Source: Liolophura sinensis (taxonomy: Eukaryota > Mollusca > Polyplacophora > Chitonida > Chitonidae). Taken from it: DNA of 64,000 nt. The stretch is taken from positions 14,193,386 to 14,257,385 of the forward strand of contig NC_088306.1 in the NCBI RefSeq assembly GCF_032854445.1. The letters run 5' to 3'. The notes below the pieces were generated by a model that had not been told where the DNA came from, searched no databases, and saw only the letters and a list, made by a program, of their open reading frames with translations. Positions 23,390 to 33,332 of this stretch are shown piece after piece; the stretch's first letter is position 1, and each line of letters begins with the position of its first letter. A program made the translations under genes and the position numbers.

Positions 23390-23475
23390 GGAAGCATGGC
23401 GATATTCACACGATACCTGTACGATCAGATCAGCAAGCAGAGCCCTGATGTAAATCTTCTCTTTCACCCGTTCAG
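23390..23475 (+). pseudogene. Serpin N-terminal fragment
   Basis: Encodes the helix A region in the order SMAIFTR, YLYDQISKQSPD, then a diverged FSPFS-like end before a stop (TGA at about 23,486). It matches serpin residues of about 25-55. It lies 0.9 kb upstream of the intact M4 serpin and is joined to a truncated SINE, so it is a rearrangement product and not an exon. Confidence 0.8.
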
Positions 23476-24349
23476 TGGAGCAGTGTGAAGATGGCGACAT
23501 TTACTGAGCAGCGTATATCGTGGAAGCCTTCACGGCTATAATAAATTTATTCTAAATCGAGTAGGGACATGTGGTGGCGTTGCAGTGAGCATGTACAACT
23601 AAAGGTGTGCGTGTGACCAGGCTTCTTACTGCGGATGCGTCGCTCTCTAGCTTACGCCATACATCACTGCCGCCAAATATCAAATTTTGTACAGAAAACT
23701 TGAACAACAAAAAGAGTTAAAATAATCAGAAAAAAATAATATTTCATAAGTCTATTGATAACCTTACGGGAAATTTCACAGGGAGATAAGTCACATGTCA
23801 TTACCGTAATTGCTTAAATTCCAGTACACTGGTACTTACAAATGCTAGCAGCATAGATTAGTTGAACTGATACCTACCGTCAAGCGAAGTAAATCTTTGA
23901 AAAAGGCAGCGAGCTGTAGATTACTAATATATGTAATACGTGCGTGCAGAGTCCTTGAGGACTTCACCTGTGACTGGCTGATTGGTGTGGTGTCTGTGTT
24001 CATTTTGTGTCTGGTCTAGGATTGCCTCCATATTATGTACTGTATATACATGTATATGCAGCAGTGCGCGTTATAAGATATTAAGGTACAAATATTTATA
24101 TAAACCAATGCAAAGAATGGTTATAGCTTACATATAATATCTGCCTTTAAATCTATTTTTATCTATCTTTGGTTTCCATGCCTCAAGAAGGTGCAAGAAC
24201 AAAAAAATCTGTGATTAGATGTAACCGCTATCTATGCTCAGATGCGTCCTCTGCGTGTAGGGCGTATTTATCAAAAACTACCTCGAAAATCCGCTTATGT
24301 GCTTTTCTCTCCAATTTTGCTTTCTAAAGATCAATATTTCACACGGCAT

Positions 24350-24370
24350 TTAACCTTCTTCTCGTCACAG
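24350..24370 (+). other. Candidate 3' splice site upstream of the M4 serpin
   Basis: The pyrimidine-rich stretch and CACAG are identical to the M1 arrangement, five bases before ATG. In M4 the frame upstream of the acceptor is not the serpin frame, which supports an exon boundary here. Confidence 0.5.
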
Positions 24371-24375
24371 GAACC

Positions 24376-25590
24376 ATGGCAACCCACGATCAACAACGAC
24401 ATACGGCGGCGAAGGCCCCGGTCCCGAATGACCTTTCGCAGTTAACCAAAAGCATGGCGGAATTCACACGTAACCTATACAATGAGATCAGCAAACAGAA
24501 CCCTGATGAGAATCTGTTCTTTTCCCCGTTCAGCATCGCCACTGCCTTGGGGATGACTTTAGCAGGAGCTAAAGGAAACACTGCTAGTCAGATTATAAAG
24601 GCTCTAAAGTTGACACAAGAGAGCGACGACTTCCACACTGCCTTCCAGAAACTATTTGGGGAAATTAAAACCACGAACGCCGCATACACCCTTAGCACAG
24701 CTAACAACATGTTCGTCGACCAGAAATTCAAAGTGTTGGACGAGTATTTGAAGGCGATCCAGTCGTCGTTCAAATCCCATGTCACAAACGTCAATTTCGC
24801 CCAAGATTCCGAAGGTTCCCGTTCAACCATAAATACATGGGTAGACAAGGAAACGAATTCAAAAATCCAGGATTTGATTCCATCAGGGGTGCTCACGGCG
24901 CAGACCGTCATAGTTTTGGTCAACGCGATATACTTCAAAGGAAATTGGGCCAGGAAATTTTCGTCAGACGTCACGCACTCAAAACCATTCCAGTTGAAGA
25001 ACGACAAGAAAATTCAAGTGGACATGATGTACCAAAAGGCCAAATTCCCCTTAGGCCGCCTCACTGAGCTAGATTGTCAAATCCTGGAGCTACCGTATGT
25101 TGAGCATGACCTGAGCATGTTCATTTTGCTTCCAAGGAGAGCAAACGGCCTGACGCGTCTGGAAGAGTCTCTCACACCAGCAATACTTCAGTCAGTCCGG
25201 AGCTTTGTCTCCGAAACAGAGGTTGAAGTCCATCTTCCGAAATTTAAACTCGAAAAAGGGGCAGAGCTTTCAAACATTCTAGAGCAGCTATGGATAAAGG
25301 ACTTGTTCGCGGAAGGTGTGGCTGACCTGTCAGGTATAGATGGCACGAAGGACCTGTACGTCTCCAATGTCGTCCACAAAGCTTTCATCGAAGTGAACGA
25401 AGAGGGTACCGAAGCTGTAGCAGCCTCAGGCTTTGTACCCACTCCCTTGTGCTACACGATGCCTGTGCAGTTTAACGCGGATCATCCGTTTCTGTTTTTT
25501 ATCATGCATAATCGGACGGGCGTGATTTTGTTCATTGGGCGCCTTTCACAACCGCAAGAATCAGGGAAAGAAAAGGATGAACAATACTAG
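24376..25590 (+). CDS. Serpin 4: intact, Leu reactive site
   Basis: A 404-residue serpin in one exon, nearly identical to serpin 1 in its body, with the same Kozak ATG and upstream acceptor. Landmarks are NLFFSPFSIATALGM, VLVNAIYFKGNW, hinge EEGTEAVAAS and DHPFLFFI. The hinge is of inhibitory type. The loop has the same length as in serpin 1 but a different sequence; counting from P15 Gly gives Leu at P1 and Cys at P1', which would favour chymotrypsin- or elastase-like targets. The C-terminus reads KDEQY, so the ER-retrieval signal of serpin 1 is absent. With no signal peptide in this exon it may act in the cytosol, like most clade B serpins, unless an upstream exon adds one. It is followed by the minisatellite at 140 bases. 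Confidence 0.9.
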   Translation: MATHDQQRHTAAKAPVPNDLSQLTKSMAEFTRNLYNEISKQNPDENLFFSPFSIATALGMTLAGAKGNTASQIIKALKLTQESDDFHTAFQKLFGEIKTTNAAYTLSTANNMFVDQKFKVLDEYLKAIQSSFKSHVTNVNFAQDSEGSRSTINTWVDKETNSKIQDLIPSGVLTAQTVIVLVNAIYFKGNWARKFSSDVTHSKPFQLKNDKKIQVDMMYQKAKFPLGRLTELDCQILELPYVEHDLSMFILLPRRANGLTRLEESLTPAILQSVRSFVSETEVEVHLPKFKLEKGAELSNILEQLWIKDLFAEGVADLSGIDGTKDLYVSNVVHKAFIEVNEEGTEAVAASGFVPTPLCYTMPVQFNADHPFLFFIMHNRTGVILFIGRLSQPQESGKEKDEQY

Positions 25591-25727
25591 CCATTGAGGA
25601 TTGTATAAAGTGTATGTTATGCATTCCATACAGAAGGGTTGGTGTGAAACATGTGGAAGTTTGCATTTCCGAGCTCTTACGGACACTCCTAAATCGGGAT
25701 TGTCATGCTGTGTTACTTACACAAACG

Positions 25728-25795
25728 ATGTGTATATTGTGGCCGTGTGTATGGTGTGGGGGGAGGGGGCGTATACTGTGTGTGTGGGCGGGGGG
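25728..25795. repeat. 17-bp minisatellite, copy 3 left piece
   Basis: A few G/T-rich units matching the start of the array in M2, cut off by the LTR-like insert at 25,796. Confidence 0.8.
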
Positions 25796-26230
25796 AACAC
25801 CGAGCACTTGTTCAGTCTGAACTTGTATATTTAATTTGTGCTCATGTGTACACAGTGCTTATTAGTACACGGACCCTGTCTGTGGAATTTTGTGTATATT
25901 TCGTCATACACTCAGTTATACTGTGGATTTTCCCTCTTATTCGTGCATTTATGCCTGTATGGTTTTCCGCATTGTGGAATATATGCGTCCGTTTGGACTT
26001 GACACCGTTGTACATGTAAGTAGATTAGTATTTGTATAGACACTGCTATCCTTTCTTGTTAAACTTAAGTACTTTAGTATTTGTAAAAATATTGTTATCT
26101 GTTCTTGTTAAACCTAATAAATTGTTGTAAAATAAAATCTGCTGGTTTTGGTTACTTTTTTGTGCGGCTAAACTGGCGTGTATTTCGAACAAGCCATCTG
26201 TTTATAATACAGACAGTTTGGGTCGTAACA
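25796..26230 (+). mobile_element. Candidate solo LTR inside the minisatellite
   Basis: About 435 bases of unrelated sequence split the G/T-rich array. The insert has AATAAA-type signals near its 3' part (26,117 and 26,132), a T-rich stretch, and ends GGTCGTAACA, resembling a Gypsy-type LTR end. M2 has uninterrupted array at this place, so it is an insertion. The left terminus is unclear: no TGT start or target duplication can be read because it lies in repeat sequence. It could instead supply the poly(A) site of serpin 4. Confidence 0.4.
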
Positions 26231-26913
26231 TTTTAGTGTGGCTGTGTGTATAGTGTTGCTGTGTGTACAGTGTGGGGTGTGCGTGTATAGTTTGACAATT
26301 TGTATAGTGTGGCGGTGTGTATGGTGGGGTTGTGTGTATAGTGTGGGGGTGTGTATAATGTGGCTGTGTGTATAGTGTGGCTGTGTGCACAATGTGGGGT
26401 GTGTATAGTGTGGCTGTGTGTATAGTGTGGGGTGTGTATAGTGTGGCTGTGTGTATAGTGTGGGGGTGTGTATAGTGTGGCTGTATGCATAGTGTGGCTG
26501 TGTGTATAGCCTGAGGGCGTGTATAGTGTGGGGGTGTGTATAGTGTGGTTGTGTAGAGTGTGGCTGTGTGTATAGTGTGGGAGAGTGTACAGTGTGGGGT
26601 ATGTACTGTGTAGGGGGTATGTACTGTGCAGGGGGATGTACAGTGTGTGGTTGTGTGTTGTGTGGGGGTGTGTAATGAGGGGGTGTGTAGAGTGCGGCTG
26701 TGTGTATGGGGGTGTGTATAGGGTAGATGTGTGTATGGTGTGGGGGTGTTTGTAGTCTGGCTGTGAGGATACTGTGGAGAGGGGGGAGGTGTATAGTGTG
26801 GCAGCGAGCATAGTCTGGGGATGTGTGTATTGTAGCTGTGTGTAGGGTGTAGGGGGTGTGTATAGTGTAGCTTTGTGCATAGTGTGGGGAGGAGGGGGGG
26901 GGGGGCGCTGTAT
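26231..26913. repeat. 17-bp minisatellite, copy 3 main array
   Basis: Same unit as the other two arrays, ending in a G-rich block (GGGGAGGAGGGGGGGG) before the shared AGAAGAGAAATCAACAAACT flank. Confidence 0.95.
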
Positions 26914-27291
26914 AGGAGAAGAGAAATCAACAAACTTTCCTTCCAATATATAGAGCAAAAGAAAACCGGCCTAAAATAGCAAGAGTAAGAATCGAACTTG
27001 AACATATTACTGTCCGAAGAAGGACCTTACTTCTGGTTTGTAATAGTTGAAGAAATTCACCAATGTAAAGTACATTTCTGCTTACCTTGTTATCCCCATG
27101 TGTTTCTCTTGCAATGGATCCTTCTTCAAGTTTTCTAGATCACGTGACCTTCTGTGATTGATCGTAACCCACTCTTATGCTAATATAGGCACCCCGAGAC
27201 ACAGTGTACTTCGGAAAGAGCATTTAGTTTACCCCTTTTAGATGAACCTTCAAGCGATGTATTTCTGAGAAATTGCAAGTTTTGTTGATGT

Positions 27292-27296
27292 CAACC
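27292..27296. repeat. Polinton target-site duplication, left
   Basis: CAACC immediately before the left inverted repeat; repeated after the right one. A 6-bp reading (TCAACC) is possible if the last T of the right terminus is counted as target, which would match the usual Polinton duplication length. Confidence 0.85.
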
Positions 27297-27370
27297 AGTA
27301 GTATACAGAATAGGAGTTCTGGCACACCCTCCCCTGGGGCCCTCCCCAGAACAAAATAGAGGCCCCCAGC
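27297..27370 (+). repeat. Polinton left terminal inverted repeat
   Basis: Starts AGTAGTATACAGAATAGG and ends at GGCCCCCAGC. It matches the reverse complement of 42,130-42,203 at all 74 positions and contains a self-complementary CTGGGG...CCCCAG core. Confidence 0.95.
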
Positions 27371-27435
27371 CCATTCTCGTGTTCTATTAGACATACCAAT
27401 TGCACCAGGTATACTTCGATAAATACAACGACAAC

Positions 27436-27714
27436 ATGCCAAAGGGTAGCAATAATTGCCAGTGGCTTTTCATCGGTTCCACGGAGCTCTGTGGTAAGAG
27501 TTGTCTGTGGGAGTACTGCGGGGTTCACCTAGGCCGTCTGCGGAAGAGTCCTGGCACCCAGCCATGTATTAGCTGTAGCCGGGGTGTTAAAAACCGGTTT
27601 CGGCTTTGCGGGGCCTGCGGATATAATAATGTCCAGACGTGTGAAAGGCAGCGGAGGCGCAAGGCTTTCTTGGACGAGTTCAAACGGCTGGTGGCTATCG
27701 AAATTCCCTATTAG
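27436..27714 (+). CDS. Small Cys-rich Polinton protein
   Basis: A 92-residue basic protein. The ATG at 27,436 (MPKGSNN) is preferred over an upstream in-frame non-ATG start. It has nine cysteines in pairs (CGKSC, CISC, CGAC) and an Arg-rich ERQRRRK segment, suggesting a zinc-binding or nucleic-acid-binding role. It is the first gene inside the left terminus, just before PolB. A 123-bp piece of its 3' half (27,586-27,708) recurs inside the polymerase gene. Function unknown. Confidence 0.6.
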   Translation: MPKGSNNCQWLFIGSTELCGKSCLWEYCGVHLGRLRKSPGTQPCISCSRGVKNRFRLCGACGYNNVQTCERQRRRKAFLDEFKRLVAIEIPY

Positions 27715-27765
27715 AAAATCACCGTCAGTAGGTATAATGATGATGTTGGTATAACAGCGAGTACA

Positions 27766-30700
27766 ATGAAACATCATCAAAAAGCACGAGCACTACGGGA
27801 TGAGTTTGAGACGCTCATAGGTGTGCGGCCCAAGTACCCACGGTCCCGCATTGCCTTGGAAGAATTGCAGGGGATCCTCGACAGGTATAAAACGGCTGTG
27901 GCTGAGTTGAAGCGGCTGCAAGACAGCAAGAACTCCCGAAGTAACGAGGAGTTGAAGCAAGACGCCAGTAACAAGGAGTTGAAGCAAGACGTCAAGAACC
28001 TCCTCAGTAACGAGGAGTTGGATGAATTGCTAGGCGAAAAGCAACTAGAATTCATTAACACCGGCAGGGTTATAAGGAATCTCCTCCGGGTCTGGCAGAT
28101 GAACGTACCCGAAGGCGTTTGGACGGACTCAGTAGCCTTCTTAGAAGAAGTTCGAGCTATTATTCGCGAGAAGCTAGAAGAGATCCTGGCACTAAACGGG
28201 GTTAAGTTCCAACAAGGCCTCAGGGTTCAGTTGCGAAAGGGCAACGCCGATGGCAGTGAAGACTATACCAGCCCAGTACGACACAACAAACAGGAGGCCG
28301 GTGACATTGACGGGGCTGTAGATAAGGTCTTCCCCATCAGCCAGGAGGTGCTAGAAAAATGGACACAGCGAGGGTCAGGGTGGGTTGTCAATAGCGTGCA
28401 AACATTCTGGCTTGACATTGCAAGGTATCAGCCACTGAGGTGGGTCCTACATCCCCCTACCTGCAGCTGTGAGTGATAAGAAAGCAGTCATCAATGTGAA
28501 GAACAAAGACGACGATTGCCTCCGATGGGCACTCCGGTCTGCCTTATTTCCAGCCGCCAGAAACCCTCAGAGACCAACAAAGTATCCCACCAATGATGGC
28601 CTTGACTTTAGTGGGATCGACGCCCCCCACGCCCATCTCTCAGATCCTTAAAGTGGAGGAAAAGAACAACCTCGCCATCAACGTGTTCGGGTGGGACAAG
28701 GGCGTGATCGTGCACCGCCTCAGCAAGAAGGGAGGCGACACGTCCCGAATCAATCTGCTGCTGATTGGGAAGGTAGGCAAATTCCATTATACGTGGATAA
28801 AAGACCTCAACCGTCTCCTGTTCCAAGAAAGTAAGGCACACCATTGCAAACACTTCTGCGAGCGCTGCCTACACGGCTACAGAAGGGAGGACCTGGTCGA
28901 GGCGAATAAGCCGGGATGCCGAGGGATTGGCCAGACGGCGGTGAGGGTGGAGATGTCCCAGAACCACCACAAACAGCTACCGGCTCCGTTCATCATATAT
29001 GCCGATTTCGAGGCTCTGACCAGAAAGGTTGTTAAAAACCGATTTCGGCTTTGCGGGGCCTGCGGATATAATAATGTCCAGACGTGTGAAAGGCAGCGGA
29101 GGCGCAAGGCTTTCTTGGACGAGTTCAAACGGCTGGCGGCTATCGGAATTCCCCGTCACCTACAGAGAGCAGCACTCAAAAGACTCAGCACAACAAGCCC
29201 TGCAGTTACTGCTATGTTGTGGTGCGTTGCGACGGCCGCACAAAACGCCCCGTGGAATACAGAGGTCCTAACGCGACGGAACACTTCCTCAGAGCTCTCC
29301 AACAGGAGGAGCGGGAAATCAAAAATGTTCTAGCCAACCCTATAGCCATGAATATGACTCCCCAAGACTGGCAGGCCCACAACAACCTGCCACGTGTGTA
29401 AGAAGCCTCTAGGCGCCGATTCTGTGAGCGATCACTGCCATATCACCGGCAAGTACAGAGGCGCGGCCCATAACGCATGCAACCTAAAGTTGCGGCTGGG
29501 TCCCAAGACAGCCATACCAGTAGTCTTCCACAACCTACGGGGCTACGACGGGCACCTCCTGATACAAGCCATAAGTAAGGCGGAGGGCCGCATCTCCTGC
29601 ATCCCCAACAACACGGAAAAGTACATCTCCTTCTCGCTGGGGCAGCTCCGCTTCATTGACAGCGTTCAATTCTTACCGACTTCCCTTGACAATCTGGTAG
29701 AGGTCAAAAACCCTGAGGCTTTCCACATCACAGCCGGTATGAGCCCGCCGAAGAAAAACGAAAGCTACTCATGCGCAAGGGTGTCTACCCCTATGAGTAT
29801 ATGGACTCCTGGGAGCGCTTCGACGAGTCAAGCCTCCCAGCCAAAGAGGCTTTCTACAGTAAGCTCAAAGTCGGAGGCATTAGCGATGAGGACTACATCC
29901 ACGCTCAACAGGTATAGAAGGTATTTGACTGCACCAATCTGGGAGACTACACAGACCTTTACTGCCGCACAGACGTGCTCCTGTTAGCCAATGTGTTTGA
30001 GGCCTTCCGGAAGACTTGTTTACGGCAGTATGGATTGGACCCAGCTCACTACTTTACGAGCCCAGGCCTCTCGTGGGATGCGCTGTTCAAGAAGACCGGG
30101 GTAGAGCTGGAGCTGTTGACCGACTACGACCAACATCTCTTCATTGAGAATGGGTTGCGAGGAGGTATCTCCATGGTAAGTAAGCGATACGCCATAGCCA
30201 ATAATCCGCAGGTGGAGGGCTACAACCCCGAAAGTCCAAACAGCTACATCCAATACCTAGACGCCAATATGGCTGGGCTATGAGTCAGTTCCTTCCAACG
30301 GGCGGCTTCCAGTGGGTAGATGACGCGCAGCGTCTCGGCAAAACGATTGCTACCCACCCCCACGACAGTCCTTCCGGTTACATCCTCGAGGTCGACCTAG
30401 AGTATCCGGCCGGCCTACATAACGCACAAAACGGCTACCCATTAGCCCCGAAGCGTCTGGTGGTCCAGAAGGAGTGGATGTCAGACTATCAGTACGGCCT
30501 TCTCGGCAGATCTACCGAGGTCGAAAAGCTGGTCCCCAACCTCCGCAACAAGGAACGGTATGCCATGCACTACCGGAACCTACAGCTGTATCTATTTCTG
30601 GGAATGCGCCTGACAAAGATTCACCGGGCCCTGAGATTTGCCCAGAGCCCTTGGATGCAACCCTGTATCAGGATGAACACCGAGCTCCGAAAAACGGCCG

Positions 30701-31470
30701 CAAGTAAATTCGAGAAAGACATGTACAAGCTAATGAACAACTCGGTCTTCGGAAAAACCATTGAGAACCTCCGGAAGCGTGTGGACGTCAAGCTGGTACG
30801 CTCTGGAGAAGACGACAAAATCCGACGCTTGATAGCCAGCCCGAGCTTCGCACGGGCAAACATATTTGACGATGACCTCGCAGCGATTCAGATGCAAAAG
30901 ACCCGTCTAGTCCTAAACCGACCTATCTACGTGGGCATGAGCATTCTAGATCTCTCCAAGCACCTGATGTACGACTTCTACTACAACCACATGAAGGCCC
31001 AGTACGGAGAGCGCTGCCAGCTCCTCTACACTGACACTGATAGTCTGCTACTCGAGATTCAGACTGAGGATGTTTATAGGGATATAGCTGAGAATGCAAA
31101 CCTGTATGACACCTCAGATTACCCACAAGACCACCCCCTGCACAGTGTAACAAATATGAAGGTCTTGGGGGAAAATGAAGGACGAGTGCGCGAATACATT
31201 GGTCTGCGCCCCAAGATGTACTCCATTCTGGAGGCAGGTGGAGCCAACATTAAGAAGGCCAAGGGCGTGAAATAGGGAGTTGTGGAAAAGCGCATCCGCC
31301 ATAAGCAGTACAAAGAGGCCCTCTTCGAGAAAAAGATCTTCCGACACGGTATGGACGTGCTGCGATCAGAGCGCCACCATATCTATGGGCAGCACCTCAA
31401 TAAGGTCTCACTGTCCCCCTTCGATAGTAAGCGCTGGATAGCCGAAGATGGTGTCCACACCTTGGCTTAA
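27766..31470 (+). pseudogene. polB: Protein-primed DNA polymerase B, multiply broken
   Basis: Replicates the element's DNA from a protein primer in intact Polintons. In order: an N-terminal helical region (27,766-28,476), an exonuclease domain with Exo I IIYADFEAL (about 28,990), a Cys/His motif CHVCKK...HCHITGKYRGAAHNAC (about 29,390), Exo II VVFHNLRGYD (about 29,520), then palm motifs A (LDAN..., 30,260), B (KLMNNSVFGKT, 30,728) and C (YTDTDS, 31,027). Frame changes lie near 28,440, 28,625 (C run), 29,378 and 29,735. A 123-bp insert sits at 29,031-29,153. TAG stops are at 29,915 and 31,273, and a small deletion with frame change disrupts motif A near 30,266. TAA at 31,468 ends the homologous sequence. 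The breaks remove the chance of a functional enzyme as assembled. Confidence 0.93.
29031..29153 (+). repeat. Copy of the Cys-rich gene inserted in polB
   Basis: Matches 27,586-27,708 with three differences over 123 bases, in the same orientation. It follows the Exo I motif directly and is followed by normal polymerase sequence in another frame. Confidence 0.95.
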
Positions 31471-31511
31471 GGCCATGCGCCTCCTTGACGGCAGGATGGG
31501 ACTTCGAGGAA

Positions 31512-32528
31512 CTACCGTAGAACCCCATCCGGGGGAAGTTGAGTATCAGGAGGCACTATAAGCAACTCCTCATGAACGAATCCCCGTCGCGGACCATGCG
31601 ACGTATCGTCTAGATAGTACAGCACGGGTTCATTAGGCTATGTGACAGAGCGCCCAAGCCGATATATCTCTAGAGACTAGACAGGATCAGTCGCGCGACG
31701 GCGGTCGCCCTCCAGCTCTCCAGGCTGATAGAGATAACGAACGCCAACACCTTTGGGGATCTTCCGCTCATTAAGTCCAACGGGACGACCTGGAACCGTC
31801 GAGGAAGGCTTATGGGGCACCCCTTTTGCCTTGATGGCGTCTTTCGGCTTTTTACCGATCAGTCTCGTTGTCTCGTTAGTCAGAGCGGCCACAACAGAGG
31901 GCAGCCGAGCCACCCATTCAGCAGACCGGTGTTTGGGAGGAAGGCGCATCTCCTTGGCGTACTGATGTCCAAAGAGCCGCTCAGCCAGAGTACGGTTGAA
32001 ACGCTCCACTATGCCATGGTCTCGGTGGATATCCACGCGGCCTCGGCGGACTGTGACATCGTGTTTGGCCAGCAGTTGGCTCACCGCACCCATAAACTCG
32101 AGCCCAGGGTCAACTTGGAGAAGCTTCGGCCATCTCAGGGGCCCCCGCTTGTAAATGCGAGAGAGAGCATCAGCGACTTCTTTGGAATCTTTAGTAGCCA
32201 GAGGTTCCGCCTACTTGTAGCGAGAAGCGACATCAACAACTGTCAGCGCGTACTTATACAGTTTCCGGCCTCGCCGATCATATGGTAGAAATAAAAGATC
32301 GGCTTGGTGGATGTCATTCGGCGTGGAAACATAGAACATAGGCCTCGGTATTTTTCGGGGACGAGGCAGGTATATCTGCCAGATAGCCTGCTTTTTCAAC
32401 CAGGCCTGGACCACATCTTCGGAGACTTTAGCCGCAGTGGCAAGTTTCTGGATGGCCGCGTGGCCCTTCCAGTACCCACGAGGGCTGTAGTAGATATTTG
32501 CCAGGCGAACAGACACTTTACTAGCCAT
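31512..32528 (-). pseudogene. Retroviral-type integrase with three in-frame TAG codons
   Basis: Inserts the element into host DNA in intact Polintons. One frame runs from ATG at 32,528 to TAG at 31,512 (338 codons), interrupted only by TAG at 32,211, 31,677 and 31,638; there is no frameshift. The N-terminal part is helical (AAIQKLATAAKV...VQAWLKKQ). The rve core keeps candidate catalytic residues in NDIHQADLLF, QVDPGLEFMG and HGIVERFNRT (D, D, E). The C-terminal part ends with FVHEELLIVPPDT. Length and order suit a full Polinton integrase. It is convergent with polB (41 bases apart). The stops make it a pseudogene unless amber codons are read through. Confidence 0.92.
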
Positions 32529-32640
32529 GTCATCAAGGTATTCTAGCAGACCTCTAACAGATTTGCGACGAAAAAGATCGTCGCGCGCAGAACCACCTCG
32601 TGCCCGTCGAAGAGCTCAATGGCGGCACAGTCAGTTCGGA

Positions 32641-33090
32641 TTACTTGGTGAGTTTTGCGATTCCGTAACTCACAACCCCAACCACACAAATTCCCAGGAT
32701 GACGAAGGTCATCTCGCGGTGTTTTTGATCTTCACTAGGCACATAGAAATCGGAGAGCTGTGGCTCTGTGCCCAGCAGCGCGTCGCGTGCGTCGCGTGTA
32801 AGAGTTTTGAGCGAGACCCTAGAATATTCGCGGATTGGAGCGTCGACATCCCGGAACGTATGGATAGCGTGTCCCTGGCGGCGGAGTTCATCATTGATCC
32901 AGTCCAAGCGCTCAGTGCGCTTTCGAGCCCATTTTTCCTGGGCGGCTTGGAGCTGCTCTACAGCGCGGTCATGGCGCCTCCGCTCTTCGTCGACACCGTA
33001 ACTCCTCAGCATCGAAAACATATAGTTGCTCCGGCTGAAGGCCAAAGCGTTTACGAGGGCGCCGCCCATCATCATTGCGATGGAGGCCAT
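32641..33090 (-). CDS. Unknown Polinton protein with C-terminal membrane anchor
   Basis: A 149-residue intact frame (ATG at 33,090). The middle is charged and helical (DEERRRHDRAVEQLQ...), followed by a single hydrophobic segment FVILGICVVGVVSYGIA near the C-terminus. It looks like a tail-anchored or virion-membrane protein. Two bases separate its start from the stop of the next upstream gene, so these minus-strand genes are likely cotranscribed. Family not recognised. Confidence 0.65.
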   Translation of the reverse strand: MASIAMMMGGALVNALAFSRSNYMFSMLRSYGVDEERRRHDRAVEQLQAAQEKWARKRTERLDWINDELRRQGHAIHTFRDVDAPIREYSRVSLKTLTRDARDALLGTEPQLSDFYVPSEDQKHREMTFVILGICVVGVVSYGIAKLTK

Positions 33091-33092
33091 TA

Positions 33093-33332
33093 CTACTTGA
33101 TTATATTGGGAGGAAGGAGCCCTTGTTTAATTAGCAGGTCCTTCGAAAACATTGCCAGGCCAACATCTGCAATGACCATGCCGACATCACGGGGTGTTAA
33201 GTCCAGCTTCGGGAGGGCTCCTTTCAGGAACATCTGGCCGAGACGAGCGTACCCAGTAGCCAGGAGAGAGACCACAGCGGCGAGGTAGACCGCGTTGACT
33301 AGCACTTTTCCGTCACTGGGTGGAGTAGACAT
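33093..33332 (-). CDS. Small Polinton protein with hydrophobic segment
   Basis: A 79-residue intact frame (ATG at 33,332) with a hydrophobic stretch AVYLAAVVSLLATGYA near the N-terminus and an amphipathic remainder (DLTPRDVGMVIADVG). Its start overlaps the end of the upstream gene by 20 bases, typical of compact virus-like operons. Function unknown. Confidence 0.6.
   Translation of the reverse strand: MSTPPSDGKVLVNAVYLAAVVSLLATGYARLGQMFLKGALPKLDLTPRDVGMVIADVGLAMFSKDLLIKQGLLPPNIIK

Larger units (their letters stand above)
20508..27296 (+). repeat. Serpin duplication module M4, left part
   Basis: Starts with the same bases as position 1 and parallels M1 up to the serpin, then parallels M2 after it. 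It is interrupted by the Polinton at 27,297 and resumes at 42,204. Between 20,508 and 24,350 I see only duplicated non-coding sequence, SINE pieces and a serpin scrap. Confidence 0.85.

Noticed and set aside
7342..26913. Spaced repeat arrays as possible CRISPR-like structures
   Set aside because: The units are contiguous imperfect 17-mers without unique spacers, and the genome is eukaryotic.
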